Notes: generated by a model from the letters alone, not told the origin. 64,000 nt of DNA from Gymnothorax reevesii (GCA_029721435.1 CM056580.1:78579367-78643366); one strand, 5' to 3'; shown: positions 13,258 to 25,218, numbered from the stretch's first letter. A program made the numbers and translations.

Positions 13258-16200
13258 CTAATTTACAGATGTACGCATAAGGGAAGGCACAAAGGAAGGA
13301 AAGATCAGGGAGAGAATCCAAGATGCCAGAGGAAAGAAGTGTTTTAAACATGAGGCCAACAGCATGATGTAAGCTGATCCAGCCACAGAGGGAAGTAGGA
13401 ATGAAGGCCAAATCCAGAGGTGCGCTTAAGGGTTCGGTCATTAATACAGGGCGTTAGAGCGACAGAAGGAGGGAGGGATGGAGGGATGGAGGAACAGAGG
13501 AAGGAGGAAGTTGGAGAGAGGAGGGAAAGAGAGAGAATGCAAGGGAATAGGAAGGAGGGGGGAACAAGGAAGGAGGGAGTGATGGACACAGAAACAAACA
13601 AGACCAGACAAACCATGCAAAACCCACAATCAGATGATGAATATTCAGGTCAGCAAGCATGTTGAGTTACATTTAAAAGAAACAATCAGTACTAGCAGCA
13701 GCATTTAAAATTCAAAGCAGATACCAGACATGGCCATGTATTCTAACTTAATTCTGAGAAAACCCAATGTGACACCACTGTAAAAGTGGGAGATGAAGCC
13801 AATGACGCCCAACCTACTTATTTCTGCCACACAGGGTGAGTGATTTGAGTCAGTTCTGTTCACTACAAAGACTAACTGACACACACAGGCAATCACAAGC
13901 GCACTGCTCTTTCAGATGCGCTCTAAACCACATTAAAAAGGGGCTTGGTGACAGGATCATACTTATCACACACACAAGCAGCTCCAGAAAAGAACACCCA
14001 GCTAAAACAAACCAAACATCCTGTTTGATTACTCGCACAAAAGTAGCCTCAGATACAAGAACTGAACCTCCAAATTTGCACTATTTAAAACAGAAGTTCA
14101 TTCAACGCACACCATCCGAGTGTCACTTATAAAACCAATGAGAACAAAAATTTTTGATTTCGCAATGACGCATGACTGAAACTGTCCAGGCTCATCTGAA
14201 AAGGAGGTAGTCATATCTAAACGGATGTGGGGAAGGTTACGTCAAGCCAATATCTGCATCCACATCCATGACTACGAGGGTCATAATTGTAATCTTTGGC
14301 TTCAAAGCAGCCAAGGCATCAGAAACTCACTAGCTAAACTACATATTTCTGGTGCAAACTGCATCGTTAACATCCATTGAGAACCCCCCTCCTCAGTGAG
14401 ATGGGGCAGATTTTGACATTTTGAGTCAAGTCGCAAATACATCATGATTTGAAATGAGAAAAATAGGGGGCATCATCTTGATGTCAAAATATCAGACTAA
14501 TATTGTTGATAAATGGGAGACTGTTCAGTCATCGTTAAGGTCTATAATCTCTGATTGGCCTAGCTTTTAAGTGCCCCACACCACAGTGAACACTAAAGAG
14601 AGTAATTGGCCTTCAACTTTACCTCGGAATTTTATACAGCTTAAGTCTTTATGCCGTTTACCTCAGAAACACTTAAGTGCAAATGCTTGACTTGCAGCAT
14701 AGCACCTGGAGAAAAATCATTCCAGAGTTTATTTCTCTGGACTGGGATGACATATTTCACACAGTAAAATCCCAAACTTTAAAAGTAATTGCATTCCAGT
14801 TTTGTTCTGGGCACCAGTTCATCAGCTCAGATGTGGCATGTAAATGTGATTAAAATGATGCCTCCACTCGCTCAGCCAGTATTCCATTCAGACTAACACA
14901 GAGCAGATGGGGTCTGTGGTTTTGGGAGGACTTCTGGAATTTTCCATAACACTCCTTTCAGGAACACAGAGAGAAAGGAGGAATAATGCCCTTCCACATG
15001 TAAGAATGGAAAAGGCGCAAGTTTTCTGTCCTGTCCAAATTAGGTACCATCTTATTCCAGTTTCTACATTTCACATTTCTTGGAGTTTCAGAGGAAGACT
15101 GAAATATTCTGGGGAAAAAGCACTCTTTAAAAAACAAGACAATATTGTTGCTGGGCACAGCAGGCAGAAGGGCTGTGGTGCAAAAAAAAAAAAAGAAATG
15201 CGAAACCACATTTGATTCTTGTTTTCTGATGCTGATTCATCTCAACATGCCATCTCATTCATTTAAACTCCTACATTCCTGTAATTGTTGGTAAAACAGG
15301 AACCCACACATGTAGTGTACAAGACCCTCCTCCCCACACACCACCTCCACCACTACCACCACCAAGCCACTTTGTGGATCTGGTGGGCACTGTGCTCCAC
15401 CTGGGGCCATCAAGCCCATCTGAGGCAGCCGTTAGTCTGTCCCGACCTTTAAAGAGTTATTCAGTCCCGAGTCTCCGACACGCATCTGGACCAGGACTGC
15501 TGCAGGTAAGCGATTACCCTGAAGGAGATCTGAAAGCTGTGAAAAGAGCTTCCGGAATATCCTGCCTCAATTCCCGAGAGACCAGCCGATTCTTTCTCTG
15601 GCTTCCCCTGCAAGTGAAGACGGAGGGCAGGGCACCCCGAAAGGACACTAGTTAGCACGCTACTTCAGAACCTTGACTGCATGCCCTGCTGAACGGGATT
15701 AACTAAACACACAACAGCCATAACCCAGCATCTGAGAGTCTATTGTATTTGGGATTTTAGCGCTGACGAGCTTGCTCAACCCCCAGAGACCCACATGGTG
15801 CATGTCCCACAATGACAAAACATTCCCTAATCTATCCTTGGACGTCTATTTTTCCTGTGAACTAAGAGCAGAGAATAAAGTAAAAGTTGAGGAAGGGAGA
15901 ATGGTGGTTTAACCCAAAGATCTGATCTCCACCACAAACTCTCCAGCGAAGCCCTGCTTCGTCTCATAGTAGTTCCTCAATCGGTTTCAACACAATAGGG
16001 TTGGTTCCCACAAACGCTACTAATACCATATTTCCCTTTGCACATTTCTTCTGGTTTGACTAATCAAAGACTAGAACGCTGTCTGATCCACGCCCACTCA
16101 TGCACCCTTATTAGTCATTGCTTGGTTGGTATCCTAAATAAATAAACACGCCCTATAGCAGTTCTTCTGATCACCTTCAACATACCTATGCACGATTTTT

Positions 16201-17500
16201 CATCAGTTCTCTTGCAAGGATGGCTAAATGCACTCTAGCAGCGGGTGGCTCACAGTCAAATACACAGCTCGAATAGGAGGGAAGACTTCAGAAATATCAG
16301 TTACCACTACTGTAAATTTGCCATGTTTTTAAAATTGAGTCATAAAGCTGGAGCGCCAGCACACAAGATGGCTGCCACACATCTTTATTTTCTGCCATGG
16401 ACCTTTAGTGTTTGTTTAAGCAAGGGATATTCCCATGCTGTAAAACCAATTCTTCTTTAAGGGAGGCAAACCTTTTTCCTGACAGGAGACCTTCCCCATT
16501 AGATGATGTTTGGAAGAACATTTGAGAATGATACAGTGCGAGTATCTGGGCAGCGAGAGACCGATAAAGTGTGGACAGAAGGGCTAAAAAAAGTCTGCAA
16601 CAGAAGGGCTGCAACAGAAGTCCAGCATAGCACATATGATATAGATTGGCTCTAGGTTAATTACTCGCCAAATTAAACCTGACAGTCTCTGACAGTTACT
16701 GCTCTTATATTAAAAGTACTGGAGTCCAAAGCCAAAAAGCAGAAATTATATGCTGCCAATATACACAGGATGCCGAGCAATACTTCAGGGGTCTCCCAGC
16801 CACCACTTCAGGGGCCTCAATAGTCCTCTCAAGATCCTGTTACTCCAACTTTATGGACATGTGTATTGAAATACTGTATAATGTGGGCTACATCAAAAGT
16901 ATTTGCATGCAGACCATCAATAAGGCAAAAGAGTCGCCCAGCACATTTATGGTCCAGCCCAAAACCCCAGAACCATGTCAGAATGTGGGTTCTCCAAGAT
17001 AGTCTTCAGTGGTTTCATTTTATAGGCCTATTATGTATAAATTAAGCTTACTAAGCAAGAGTTTCTCCGAAAAAAATCAGCACCCAAAATACCTCAATCA
17101 TAATTTGACCAGGGACATTTAAGTTTGCGTATTGCTACTCCACTGAAGGGCTTCAGTCATATGTATAAGCAGTTCAACACACGCCATGTCCTTCTCCACA
17201 CAGTGCAGAAAAGCATTCAGCGGCTAACGCAGGAAAGCAATTCTGAAAATTCGGCATGGACAATAATGAATTTCTCTGAAATCAGACAACATTTTATCTG
17301 TGACAATTATCAGGCTCACACAGGCTGTCTCTGAAGACTTCCCCATCAGCATAGTTTCTCACGCACAGGCAGTTATCAGAGTGGGCAATTTCCTCTTTCT
17401 GTGAAATGACCAGTGTGACACAGCTATTGTAGCTCAAGACACTGTCTGGCGTCAGATTTCTCAATATACCCACAAAAAGTACTAAGTACACACAAACACA
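13258..17500. other. Intronic, no gene seen
   Basis: No supported gene or RNA. 13451-13590 is a GGAGG/GGAAGG purine-rich low-complexity tract. A poly(A) run lies at 15182-15194, and CCACCA-rich DNA near 15340-15365. Open frames across the purine tract are low-complexity artefacts. Confidence 0.45.

Positions 17501-17532
<32 letters not shown>
17501..17532. repeat. (CA)n microsatellite
   Basis: A pure CA run of about 16 units. Confidence 0.95.
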
Positions 17533-17536
<4 letters not shown>

Positions 17537-17855
17537 TATACTGAATATGGCAACAACAGTCCTTTGGGATACCTCATGTGAGCACCCATGTGTGTCTGTG
17601 CTTGGATGGAATGAGTTAGTAAGAGAGAGCATGTATGCAGGAGAGCATATGAACACAGAGGCCAATTTATTATTTTGCATTGTTGACTCCCTTGGAGTTT
17701 CCGAAACATACCTTGTAGCCAATCCCGAGCCGAGAGCATCACAAAGCTCCAGCAGATTTTTTAAACGCTGTGGTTATAAACGTCATCCCGCAGGTGCAGT
17801 GCTGGACTGTGGCCTGGGGCCTGTGCCAGCCACAGGGAAGAAGATTAACTTTTGA

Positions 17856-17856
<1 letters not shown>

Positions 17857-17889
<33 letters not shown>

Positions 17890-17900
17890 AGGTGTGTGTG
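17857..17900. repeat. (GT)n microsatellite
   Basis: A GT run interrupted by single GC and AG steps. It is followed by further GT-rich DNA to about 17990. Confidence 0.9.
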
Positions 17901-17999
17901 TTTGTGTATGGGCAAGTGTGCAAGTACATTAATGTATGCATGTATCTGTGCAAATGTGTGTGTGTGTGTGTGCCTGTATGTGTGGTAGGTTGTGTGAGC

Positions 18000-20099
18000 A
18001 TGCCTGCATGTGCCCGCATGCGTTCATGTGCTGAGCCTAATGGTTCCCTTCCTTTTAAGGCCATTTTCTCAGCCTGAGCGGAGCAGGGAGTGCTGCTTGC
18101 CAAGATTCCTGTGCAGCACCAGAGAGAGAAGTGACAGTATGCTAACGTGCTAACCCACTCAACACAGTGGCCGCATGCACCAATATGTTTACCCACTCAA
18201 CACAATGGCTGTGAGCTGGCAAGCCAAACCACTAAAAACAATGGCTTGGCGTATGCCAATATGTTATCCTGCTATGTGTTCAATTTGCTGGGTTCATTAC
18301 TGCACTAACCCAATCAAATATTGACTAAGGGTCTGGCAGAGGGCCTACCCCTCATTCTGGGATCTTGAAAATTTTGGACAATTCCCTCACTCAAAAAGCT
18401 AATAAGGAAAAGCCAGCCCCCCGCCCCGCCAAAAAAAAGCCAGTGATCAAATTTCACCCCTTGTACTACTTCTGAGGCAGTTCCAAGCACTTTCACGAAA
18501 AAAATTGAACTCAAAAAGTTTACATCATGGGTGAGAAACATTGATTATGAACGTTTGTAGCGACTGTTGGATTTTGTGATTTCCCTTCAAATACCGGCCA
18601 ATGTAAGCCTGGAAAACACGAAGTGCCTACACTTTAGCCAATCAATCACAGAAATGACACATCGAAAATGAGAAAGTCATCCAAGTCCAGCAGACATGGT
18701 GACCCTTCAGGAATTGAGTGTGGCATCCTTGGTATTTATGGTGAGGCTGTGGGGCAAAAGCATGACACACTTGGACCGAGTCGACTTGTCTCTGAGAATC
18801 CAGGCTAAAGTTCTTAAAAGCAGCCACCCATAAAATTTCACTAAAATAGTTAAGACACTTTCAATTCACCGTTACATTTAATTTTTTATTCAAACGAGGC
18901 TGGATGAGTAACTGAATTAGATAAGTACTGACTGGTTGCCCTTGAGCAGGGTCCAACATGTGCACAACAATTAATGGCCAGCTGGCTCGAGCCTATAAGT
19001 TAAATTCTGGCAAATAGATTTTCTAATCGCTGGCCTTATTGGGCCAGTCATTTATTTGACATCTGATATTACAATCAAAATGTGCATATTTTGTCTTATG
19101 AGCCAGACAAAATATTGTTAGGGCCAGTGTATCTTAGGCCAATTCACCAAGGGGGCCAGTAGGAAAAAGGTTTTTGTTGAACCCTGCTTGATAATGGGAA
19201 GAGGGCCTCCAGGGTTGCACACTGAGAAAAATAATCTTTCAATATGAACCAATTAATACCACTAATCTTCCAGAAAGTTTCAGAACAGTCCAATGTGGAT
19301 AATAATACTGTAAAACTACAATTAATCAAGAAGTTTGAATTCTGCAGGCAGGTATATTCTGTCTGCTGAAACAAAGACAACAAACATCTGAGAAACTCTG
19401 CAAACAATTCAACACCCACTGCCCCCCCCCCCCCAGCCGCCACCTAAACCGAAAGGAGATGTTCAACCAACAGAGCAGAAAATTACTTTGTGTGCAAACA
19501 AGCACCGTGTCTCATAGTTGGAAAAGTTTACCAGGCAAATCAGGCATTTTACCAAAAATGACTGTTTTCCATGCAATATGAAGATAAAAATGACAGACAT
19601 GTATCTACATGGTTGGTGAGACATTTCTTTAATCGTGAAGACAAAATAGATTTGTCAATGTGATTAAATGAACAAACAATCGTAACAGCAATATTTGTTG
19701 TGGTTTTCTTTGATGCGTCATGGTCTCTGACAGTCTCAGTCAGTCAGAGTTTAAGATTTTGTGCTAGCTGAAAAAGCATAGTTTTTTTTCTTTTGCATTT
19801 TACAGGTGTTGCTTTTTGATAAAACTGTTCATATTTCTCTTCTCCCCAATATGAGTTTTTGGCTTTTAGGTTTTCAGACATTGGTCAATATGAGCCATTT
19901 CTTTCTAGCAGGTGTTGCAGCAGTTAATCAAAGTAGGCCACAAACATGTCCAGCCAAAGAAACGATAAAATGCTCAGATCTGCGGGAGTTATTTTAGGGA
20001 ACCACAAAACAGATGATTCCTGAAACATGAATTTCCATATACTTTTTAACAACTCGAATTCCACAAGACAACCTGTGCCAGTTAGAGAGTGTCCAGTCA
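18000..20099. other. Intronic, no gene seen
   Basis: No gene is supported. A short imperfect repeat (ACCCACTCAACACA plus TGGC) occurs twice in 18150-18215. A poly(C) run lies at 19422-19433. Confidence 0.4.
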
Positions 20100-20293
20100 T
20101 TCAATGAAAAGTGACACTTTTTTTTTGAAATTTTGGCTCAAACTAGATCTAAATCCAACTGAACATGCATTTTATATGCTGAGCAAGAGACTGAAGACAA
20201 AATGTCCCTGAAACAAGCAGGAACTGAAGATGGCTGCAGCACAGGCCTGGCAGAGCATCACCAGGGAAGACATACAGCATCTGTTGATGTCTA

Positions 20294-20510
20294 CAGTGTA
20301 TCACAAAAGTGAGTACACCCCTAGCATTTCTGCAAATATTTAAGTATATCTTTTCATGGGACGACACTGACAAAATGACACTTTGACACAATGAAAAGTA
20401 GTCTGTGTGCAGCTTATATAACGAGTTAATTTATTTTCCCCTCAAAATTACTCAAAATATAGCCATTAATATCTAAACCCCTAGCAACAAAAGTGAGTAC
20501 ACCTCTTAGT
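20294..20510. repeat. Tc1 left terminal inverted repeat (IR/DR)
   Basis: About 217 bp. It pairs with 21735-21953 and holds two direct-repeat boxes, which in related elements are the transposase binding sites. Confidence 0.88.
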
Positions 20511-20546
20511 GAAAGTTGTCAATATTAACATACAACATGTCAACTG

Positions 20547-21569
20547 TCAATATTTTGTGTGGCCACCATTATTATCCAGAACTGCCTTTACTCTCCTGGG
20601 CATGGAGTTTACCAGAGCTTCACAGGTTGCCACTGGAATGCTCTTCCACTCCTCCATGACGACGTCGTGGAGCTGGTGGATATTTGAGACTTTGCGCACC
20701 TCCACCTTCCGCTTGTGGATCCCCCAAAGATGTTCTATTGGGTTCAAGTCTGGAGACATGCTTGGCCAGTCCATCACCTTTACCCTCAGCCTCTTCAGTA
20801 AAGCAGTGGTCGTCTTGGAGGTGTGTTTGGGGTCATTGTCATGCTGGAACACTGCCCTGCGACCCAGTTTCTTTAGGGAGGGGATCATGCTCTGCTGCAG
20901 TATTTCACAGTACATGTTGGAGTTCATGTTTCCTTCAATGAAATGTAACTCTCCAACACCTGCAGCACTCATGCAGCCCCAGACCATGACATTCCCACCA
21001 CCATGCTTGACTGTAGGCACGACACACTTATCTTTGTACTCCACACCTGGTCGCCGCCACACATGCTTGAGACCATCGGAACCAAACAAATTAATCTTCG
21101 TCTCATCAGACCATAGGACATGGTTCCAGTAATCCATGCGTTTTGTTGACATGTCTTCAGCAAACTGTTTGCGGGCTTTCTTGTGCACCGTCTTCAGAAG
21201 AGGCTTCCTCCTGGGGTGACAGCCATGCGCATCAATTTGATGTAGAGTGCGGCGTATGGTCTGAGCACTAACAGGCTGACCCCCCACCTCTTCAATCTCC
21301 GCAGCAATGCTGACAGCACTCCTGCGACGATCTTTCAAAGAAAGCATTTGGATGTGACGCTCAGCACGTGCGCTCAGCTTCTTTGGACGACCAACCCGAG
21401 GCCTGTTCTGAGTGGACCCTGCTCTTTTAAAACGCTGGATGATCTTAGCCACTGTGCTGCAGCTCAGTTTCAGGGTGTTGGCAATCTTCTTGTAGCCTTG
21501 GCCATCTTCATGTAGCGCAGCAATACGTCTTTTAAGATCCTCAGAGAGTTCTTTGCCATGTGGTGCCAT
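20547..21569 (-). CDS. Tc1-like transposase (DD34E), intact
   Basis: This 340-residue protein is the usual full length for Tc1 transposases, which cut the element at its ends and reinsert it at TA. The start was set at the ATG at 21569, giving the typical MAPHGKELS opening; an in-frame upstream extension lies in the inverted repeat and was left out. Residues about 1-50 form the first helix-turn-helix (paired-like), followed by a GRPKK motif at 60-64 and a second DNA-binding helical region to about 125. The catalytic triad is complete: D155 (in WSDET), D244 (in FQHDND) and E279 (in NPIEH), with 34 residues between the last two. No stop or frameshift is visible. It is a candidate active transposase; activity cannot be judged from sequence alone. 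Confidence 0.93.
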   Translation of the reverse strand: MAPHGKELSEDLKRRIAALHEDGQGYKKIANTLKLSCSTVAKIIQRFKRAGSTQNRPRVGRPKKLSARAERHIQMLSLKDRRRSAVSIAAEIEEVGGQPVSAQTIRRTLHQIDAHGCHPRRKPLLKTVHKKARKQFAEDMSTKRMDYWNHVLWSDETKINLFGSDGLKHVWRRPGVEYKDKCVVPTVKHGGGNVMVWGCMSAAGVGELHFIEGNMNSNMYCEILQQSMIPSLKKLGRRAVFQHDNDPKHTSKTTTALLKRLRVKVMDWPSMSPDLNPIEHLWGIHKRKVEVRKVSNIHQLHDVVMEEWKSIPVATCEALVNSMPRRVKAVLDNNGGHTKY

Positions 21570-21734
21570 GTTGGAACTTTCAGTGACCAGTATGAGAGAG
21601 TGTGAGAGCTGCACTACAAATTTGAACACACCGGCTCCCTATGCACACCTGGACCTAGTAACACTAACGAGTCACATGACATTTTGGAGGGAAAATGACA
21701 AGCAGTACTCAATTTGGACATTTAGGGGTGTAGT

Positions 21735-21953
21735 TTCTTAGGGGTGTACTCACTTTTGTTGCCAGGGGTTTAGATATTAATGGCTATATTTTGAGTAATT
21801 TTGAGGGGAAAATAAATTAACTCTGTTATATAAGCTGCACACAGACTACTTTTCATTTTGTCAAAGTGTAATTTTGTCAGTGTTGTCCCATGAGAAGATA
21901 TACGTAAATATCTGCAGAAATGCTAGGGGTGTACTCACTTTTGTGATACACTG
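21735..21953. repeat. Tc1 right terminal inverted repeat (IR/DR)
   Basis: Reverse complement of 20294-20510 with only scattered differences. It carries the inner and outer direct-repeat boxes at about 21741 and 21925. Confidence 0.88.
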
Positions 21954-22439
21954 TATGCGTCACTGACTTCAAGTAGCCATTGCATGCAAAGGACATGTGA
22001 CCGAATATTAAAAATAATCTCTCTATTCTACATTACTCAATACTCTGCAATATTTTTGATGCACCTGAAAATGGGTGGACAATGCTCAAAAGCTGCAGTC
22101 ATTTCTAAATGGATAATCTCCTATGGATGAAAAATCCCTCTAATCAAAACTGACAGCTCTTCAACCTCATTTTCAATGCATCTCTTCAAACTCCAAGTGT
22201 AAGATTAATAGAACAAAAATTAAATTATGTCACTGCCCGAGGAATTATGGTGCTCACTATGTATTGGTCCAGGTTACCCAACAATTCAATACTCTACCCA
22301 CATTAGATAGTCAGCTAGACAGTGGTTTCAGACCACGCAGCTATAACCAGCAACAGGACTTATTCAGCGGCAACCCTATTATACACAGAATTCGGACTGT
22401 GCCATCAGGCGCGCTGACCAGAGCGTCTGCCCCAAAATC

Positions 22440-23480
22440 ATCTAGTTACCACATATGACACCAAGGCAGACTTCTGTTCATTGATTTTTCCTCTGCTTTC
22501 AGCACTATGCTGCTATATTTGCTCACAGAGAAACTTCTCACTGAATTTAATCTTGATTTTAACATCATTGGCAGGTTTTCAGTCTTCTTGACTGGTAACA
22601 TCACAGTGTGTGAGAGTTGACTGCGTAACATCACAGTGTGTGAGAGTTAACTGCGTAACATCACAGTGTGTGAGAGTTAACTACGTCCTCTCTGAAAGGC
22701 TCCACTCATCCACAGGTTTATCCCCAAAGATGTGATCCCTCTCCCGCATTTATATCCCTTACACAAACAGTAATCACTGCAAGCATGAGAACAGATGCGT
22801 TATAAAGTTTGCCGATGATTTGGTGATAGTGAGTTTCCTGATTTGGGGGGGGGGACTTGATCATGGTCTGTTCGTTAAAGACTGTGTCGTGTCAAGGTCC
22901 TCACTTCAATTAAATGCATCAAAACCAAGGATATAATAATTGATTTTAGGCAGTTAGTACCGATCCCCAAACCCAGTTATTGAGGGAATTGAGATTGAGT
23001 AGGTGGAAAACTACAAATACCTGGGTACTGTTTTCGATAATTGAGAGGTGCTTTCAGGCTTATGCAGATGCTCTTTCTAAAAAGGTACAACAACCTCATC
23101 ACTTCTTGAGAAAGAGGAAGTATATTAATGTGTGTACTGACGTGATGACTTTGTTCCACAGAAGTTTCAGTGAATCCTTTCTGGGTTATTGTATTGTGAC
23201 GTGCTTTGGGAGCCTGACTCTGGCCAATAAATGCAGGCTTCGTCAGCCTGTTTGAGTGGCCAGTAAAATTATTGAAGTGAACTAAGCTCAGCTTGCTGGC
23301 CTTTATGACTGGCAGGTTAAAAGGAACGGCATAGCCATACAGGACTGAACTGACAGACCCCGGCAAAAGGAATTTCAGTTTCCTCAGGTAGAAGATACAG
23401 TTCCAACTCATAAGACAATAGGAGTCAAGGACTTCCTCATTTGTTCTGCAGTCAGTCGGCTCCATTTCAAATACGGAAGG
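22440..23480 (+). mobile_element. Degenerate non-LTR retrotransposon (L2/CR1-like LINE) RT fragment
   Basis: On the plus strand, fragments of a LINE reverse transcriptase can be read in order. FIDFSSAF is at about 22480, and the FADD catalytic box (KFADDLV) is at about 22806-22830. KDIIIDFR is near 22930, and the region after RT follows at 23040-23250. Stops, frameshifts and a local triplication (22600-22690) show it is dead. The family is assigned by motif order only; L2 or a related jockey-superfamily element is most likely. Confidence 0.65.
22601..22690. repeat. 30-bp tandem repeat, three copies
   Basis: Three consecutive units starting GTAACATCACAGTGTGTGAG lie inside the decayed LINE reverse-transcriptase region. 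The duplication happened after or during decay, since each unit carries a stop in the RT frame. Confidence 0.85.
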
Positions 23481-23584
23481 CGTTTTCACTTTGAGCATCC
23501 ACCTGAGAATGCATTAGAACACCTAATAGTTTGATTAATGCCTTGTCTGTATTTATTTTACTTTTCTCAAGTTCTGCTGCCCTG

Positions 23585-23730
23585 TTTGTATACTGCTGCT
23601 CTGCATGGCTGATATTTATGTATGTGCACTGCAGCTTTGTATGGCTGACTATGTGTATGTGTACTGTTGCTCTGCATGGCTGATTATATGCATGTATACT
23701 GCTGCTTTTCATGGCTGACTATATGGCTAG
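23585..23730. repeat. About 35-bp minisatellite
   Basis: ATGGCTGA-type cores recur at 23604, 23640, 23675 and 23710, so the period is 35-36 bp over about four diverged copies. It lies just 3' of the LINE remnant. Confidence 0.75.
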
Positions 23731-24303
23731 ATTGCTATCCGTCTGCATGTTGCTGCTCTGTTCTTTTTGGCTATCATGGCTATCATGTATTGTTATGATG
23801 TCCTGTAAATACTGTAATTATTGATTTTAACTTCTGTTATTACCGTTTTAGGTTTGTGGTTTCTTAACCTCTTGCCGAAGGACTGCAGTTGCGAATTAGC
23901 CAACTGGCTAACACTGGCGCACATTTACAGTAATGTTAATTAATGTGTATTGCCCTTTTACAAATAAAATAAACCAAACCAAACCAAACCATTAGCAGTT
24001 TTATTCTCAGCTACTGGCATTCTTCCCCTTCCATGAAATAATCTTGCACTGTGGTGCTCTGTTCTGTTTGGTATTAAGTCTTTTCTATTGTATTTATGAT
24101 GTGTTGCATTTATGACAATGGATAAGTTGTGTCTTTATTTTGCCCAGTGGGATAATATACTTGACTTGAGGCTAAAACCCAACCCCTGTGAGATAAATAA
24201 ATCCTTTCCATTGACTCTTGAGTAGTGTCACCTTGTGCCCAAACCACTGCATGCAGATTTAGGGGCTGTAGATGGAAGGAAGATGGATTGATTGACGGCC
24301 TAC
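23731..24303. other. Intron 3' of the sh2b3 exon; LINE-type tail sequence
   Basis: Two stretches look like LINE 3' ends. One reaches an AAATAAAATAAACC-type tail with (AACC)n at 23965-23990. The other is TG/TTATG-rich and ends near 24170. No coding sequence is seen. The sh2b3 splice donor GT lies at 24303-24302 on the minus strand. Confidence 0.45.
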
Positions 24304-25218
24304 CTTTGGAGGATCAAAGAGCTCCAGCTGGTAGCCATCCGAGCCACGGCGCACCAGTAGTCTGCAGCGCTGCCAGCGTGGTTGAGCGTCTGTAATAGTG
24401 TCGTCCACCACCATGTAACACAACTGCCCCTCTTTAAGGCACGCCCGCACCTCTGCTGCCCGCTTCCCGCTCTGCGTGCGAAACCTGCTGGTAAATCTCT
24501 CCAGCCAATGGGAGGAGGGAGGGGAGGCAGCAGGCGGTGTCGAGGGCGGGGTGGGGGGCGGGTCTTCGTGGGAGGGGGCCGGCGTCTCTTTCTGCCGCAT
24601 CTTCAGCAGTCGTCTCACGCTCTGGCGGATTTGGCTGACAGACAGGTGCGTGATTTCAGCAGCAGGTGCGGAGGGGAAAGCTGGGGGCGGGGTGTACCGT
24701 TGGGGCGTGGCGGGCGAGGCGCGAGCCAATCCCTCCTCTTGACTGCGACTGCGGGGCAGACTGGGACATGAAATGTCGACAGGAGCTTGGCGCAGCGGCT
24801 GCTCGCATTCCTGCCGCAGTCGCGGAGGAGAACCAGAAACCAGAGCTCCCCCCGACTTAGCGGCCAGAGATGGGGTGCCAGCCCGACCAGCCTCCCGATA
24901 GTCCAGGGCCCCTGAAATGGAGGTGATGCGAAGTTGACTGGTCATGCTCGCTGGGGACAGAGGTGGCGGGGGTGGAGGACGGGCTGCATTTCTGGACACC
25001 TCGCTGCTGAAATGCCGCTGGAACACGTCACTGAACTGCTTGGAGAAGCTGTCAGGAGGGAGCACATCTTGCAGGGGGCACTCTCGTGCGAAGCGGCGGT
25101 AGTGCTTGGCAAGCTCTCTGGCAGTGGCCACGGCGTGAAGCTCGCAGAAATCCCGCCACCCCTGGGGCTGTGATGTGGAAGATCTGCTCGTCCCTGATTG
25201 GATAGTGTTTCCATTCAT
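24304..25218 (-). CDS. sh2b3: SH2B adapter protein 3 (LNK), first coding exon, partial
   Basis: SH2B3/LNK is a cytosolic adaptor that binds activated JAK2 and receptor tyrosine kinases through an SH2 domain and damps cytokine signalling. This exon gives residues 1-305 from the ATG at 25218 and ends exactly on a codon at FDPPK before GTAGGC, a phase-0 donor. Residues about 21-75 are the dimerisation domain with FCELHAVATARELA, which fits SH2B3 better than SH2B1 or SH2B2. Its spaced phenylalanines (F24, F43, F58, F62, F66, F70) match the family's phenylalanine zipper. Residues 80-240 are proline/serine rich. From about 240 the PH domain begins (CRLLVRR, LELFDPP). The rest of the PH domain, the SH2 domain and the C terminus must lie on exons outside the window. 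The nearby pheta1 supports the assignment. Confidence 0.88.

Larger units (their letters stand above)
20294..21953 (-). mobile_element. Tc1-like transposon, apparently complete
   Basis: The element is bounded by CAGTGTATCACAAAAGTGAG at the left and its reverse complement at the right, with TA on both sides (20292-20293 and 21954-21955). The inverted repeats are about 217 bp. Each contains an outer and an inner copy of a CAAAAGTGAGTACAC box: outer left about 20302, inner left about 20485, inner right about 21741, outer right about 21925. This is the IR/DR layout known from fish Tc1 elements such as Sleeping Beauty. It encloses one uninterrupted transposase gene on the minus strand. At 1660 bp its length is normal for the family. 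Confidence 0.93.
20100..22200 (+). mobile_element. Old Tc1/mariner remnant, split by a younger Tc1
   Basis: 20130-20290 encodes on the plus strand a decayed transposase C-terminal region (LNPTEHAF-like, in place of the family's NPIEH). The sequence is cut at a TA by the intact Tc1 at 20294-21953 and resumes at 21956. The 3' half (21956-22200) is too degraded to define a terminus, so both limits are approximate. Confidence 0.5.

Noticed and set aside
13344..13665. Overlapping Ser/Pro/Leu-rich and Glu/Arg/Gly-rich frames
   Set aside because: Translations of a purine-rich low-complexity tract in several frames.
17482..18196. His-Thr and Cys-Val repeat proteins
   Set aside because: Artefacts of CA/GT microsatellites.
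20509..21132. 207-residue plus-strand frame across the Tc1 element
   Set aside because: Antisense shadow of the intact minus-strand transposase.
1..24303. Search for the remaining sh2b3 exons (PH end, SH2 domain)
   Set aside because: No minus-strand sequence encoding the SH2 hallmark region (FLVRQSE-like) or the PH end was found, so these exons are taken to lie beyond position 1.
24382..24860. Plus-strand frames over the sh2b3 exon
   Set aside because: Antisense shadows of a GC-rich proline/serine-coding exon.
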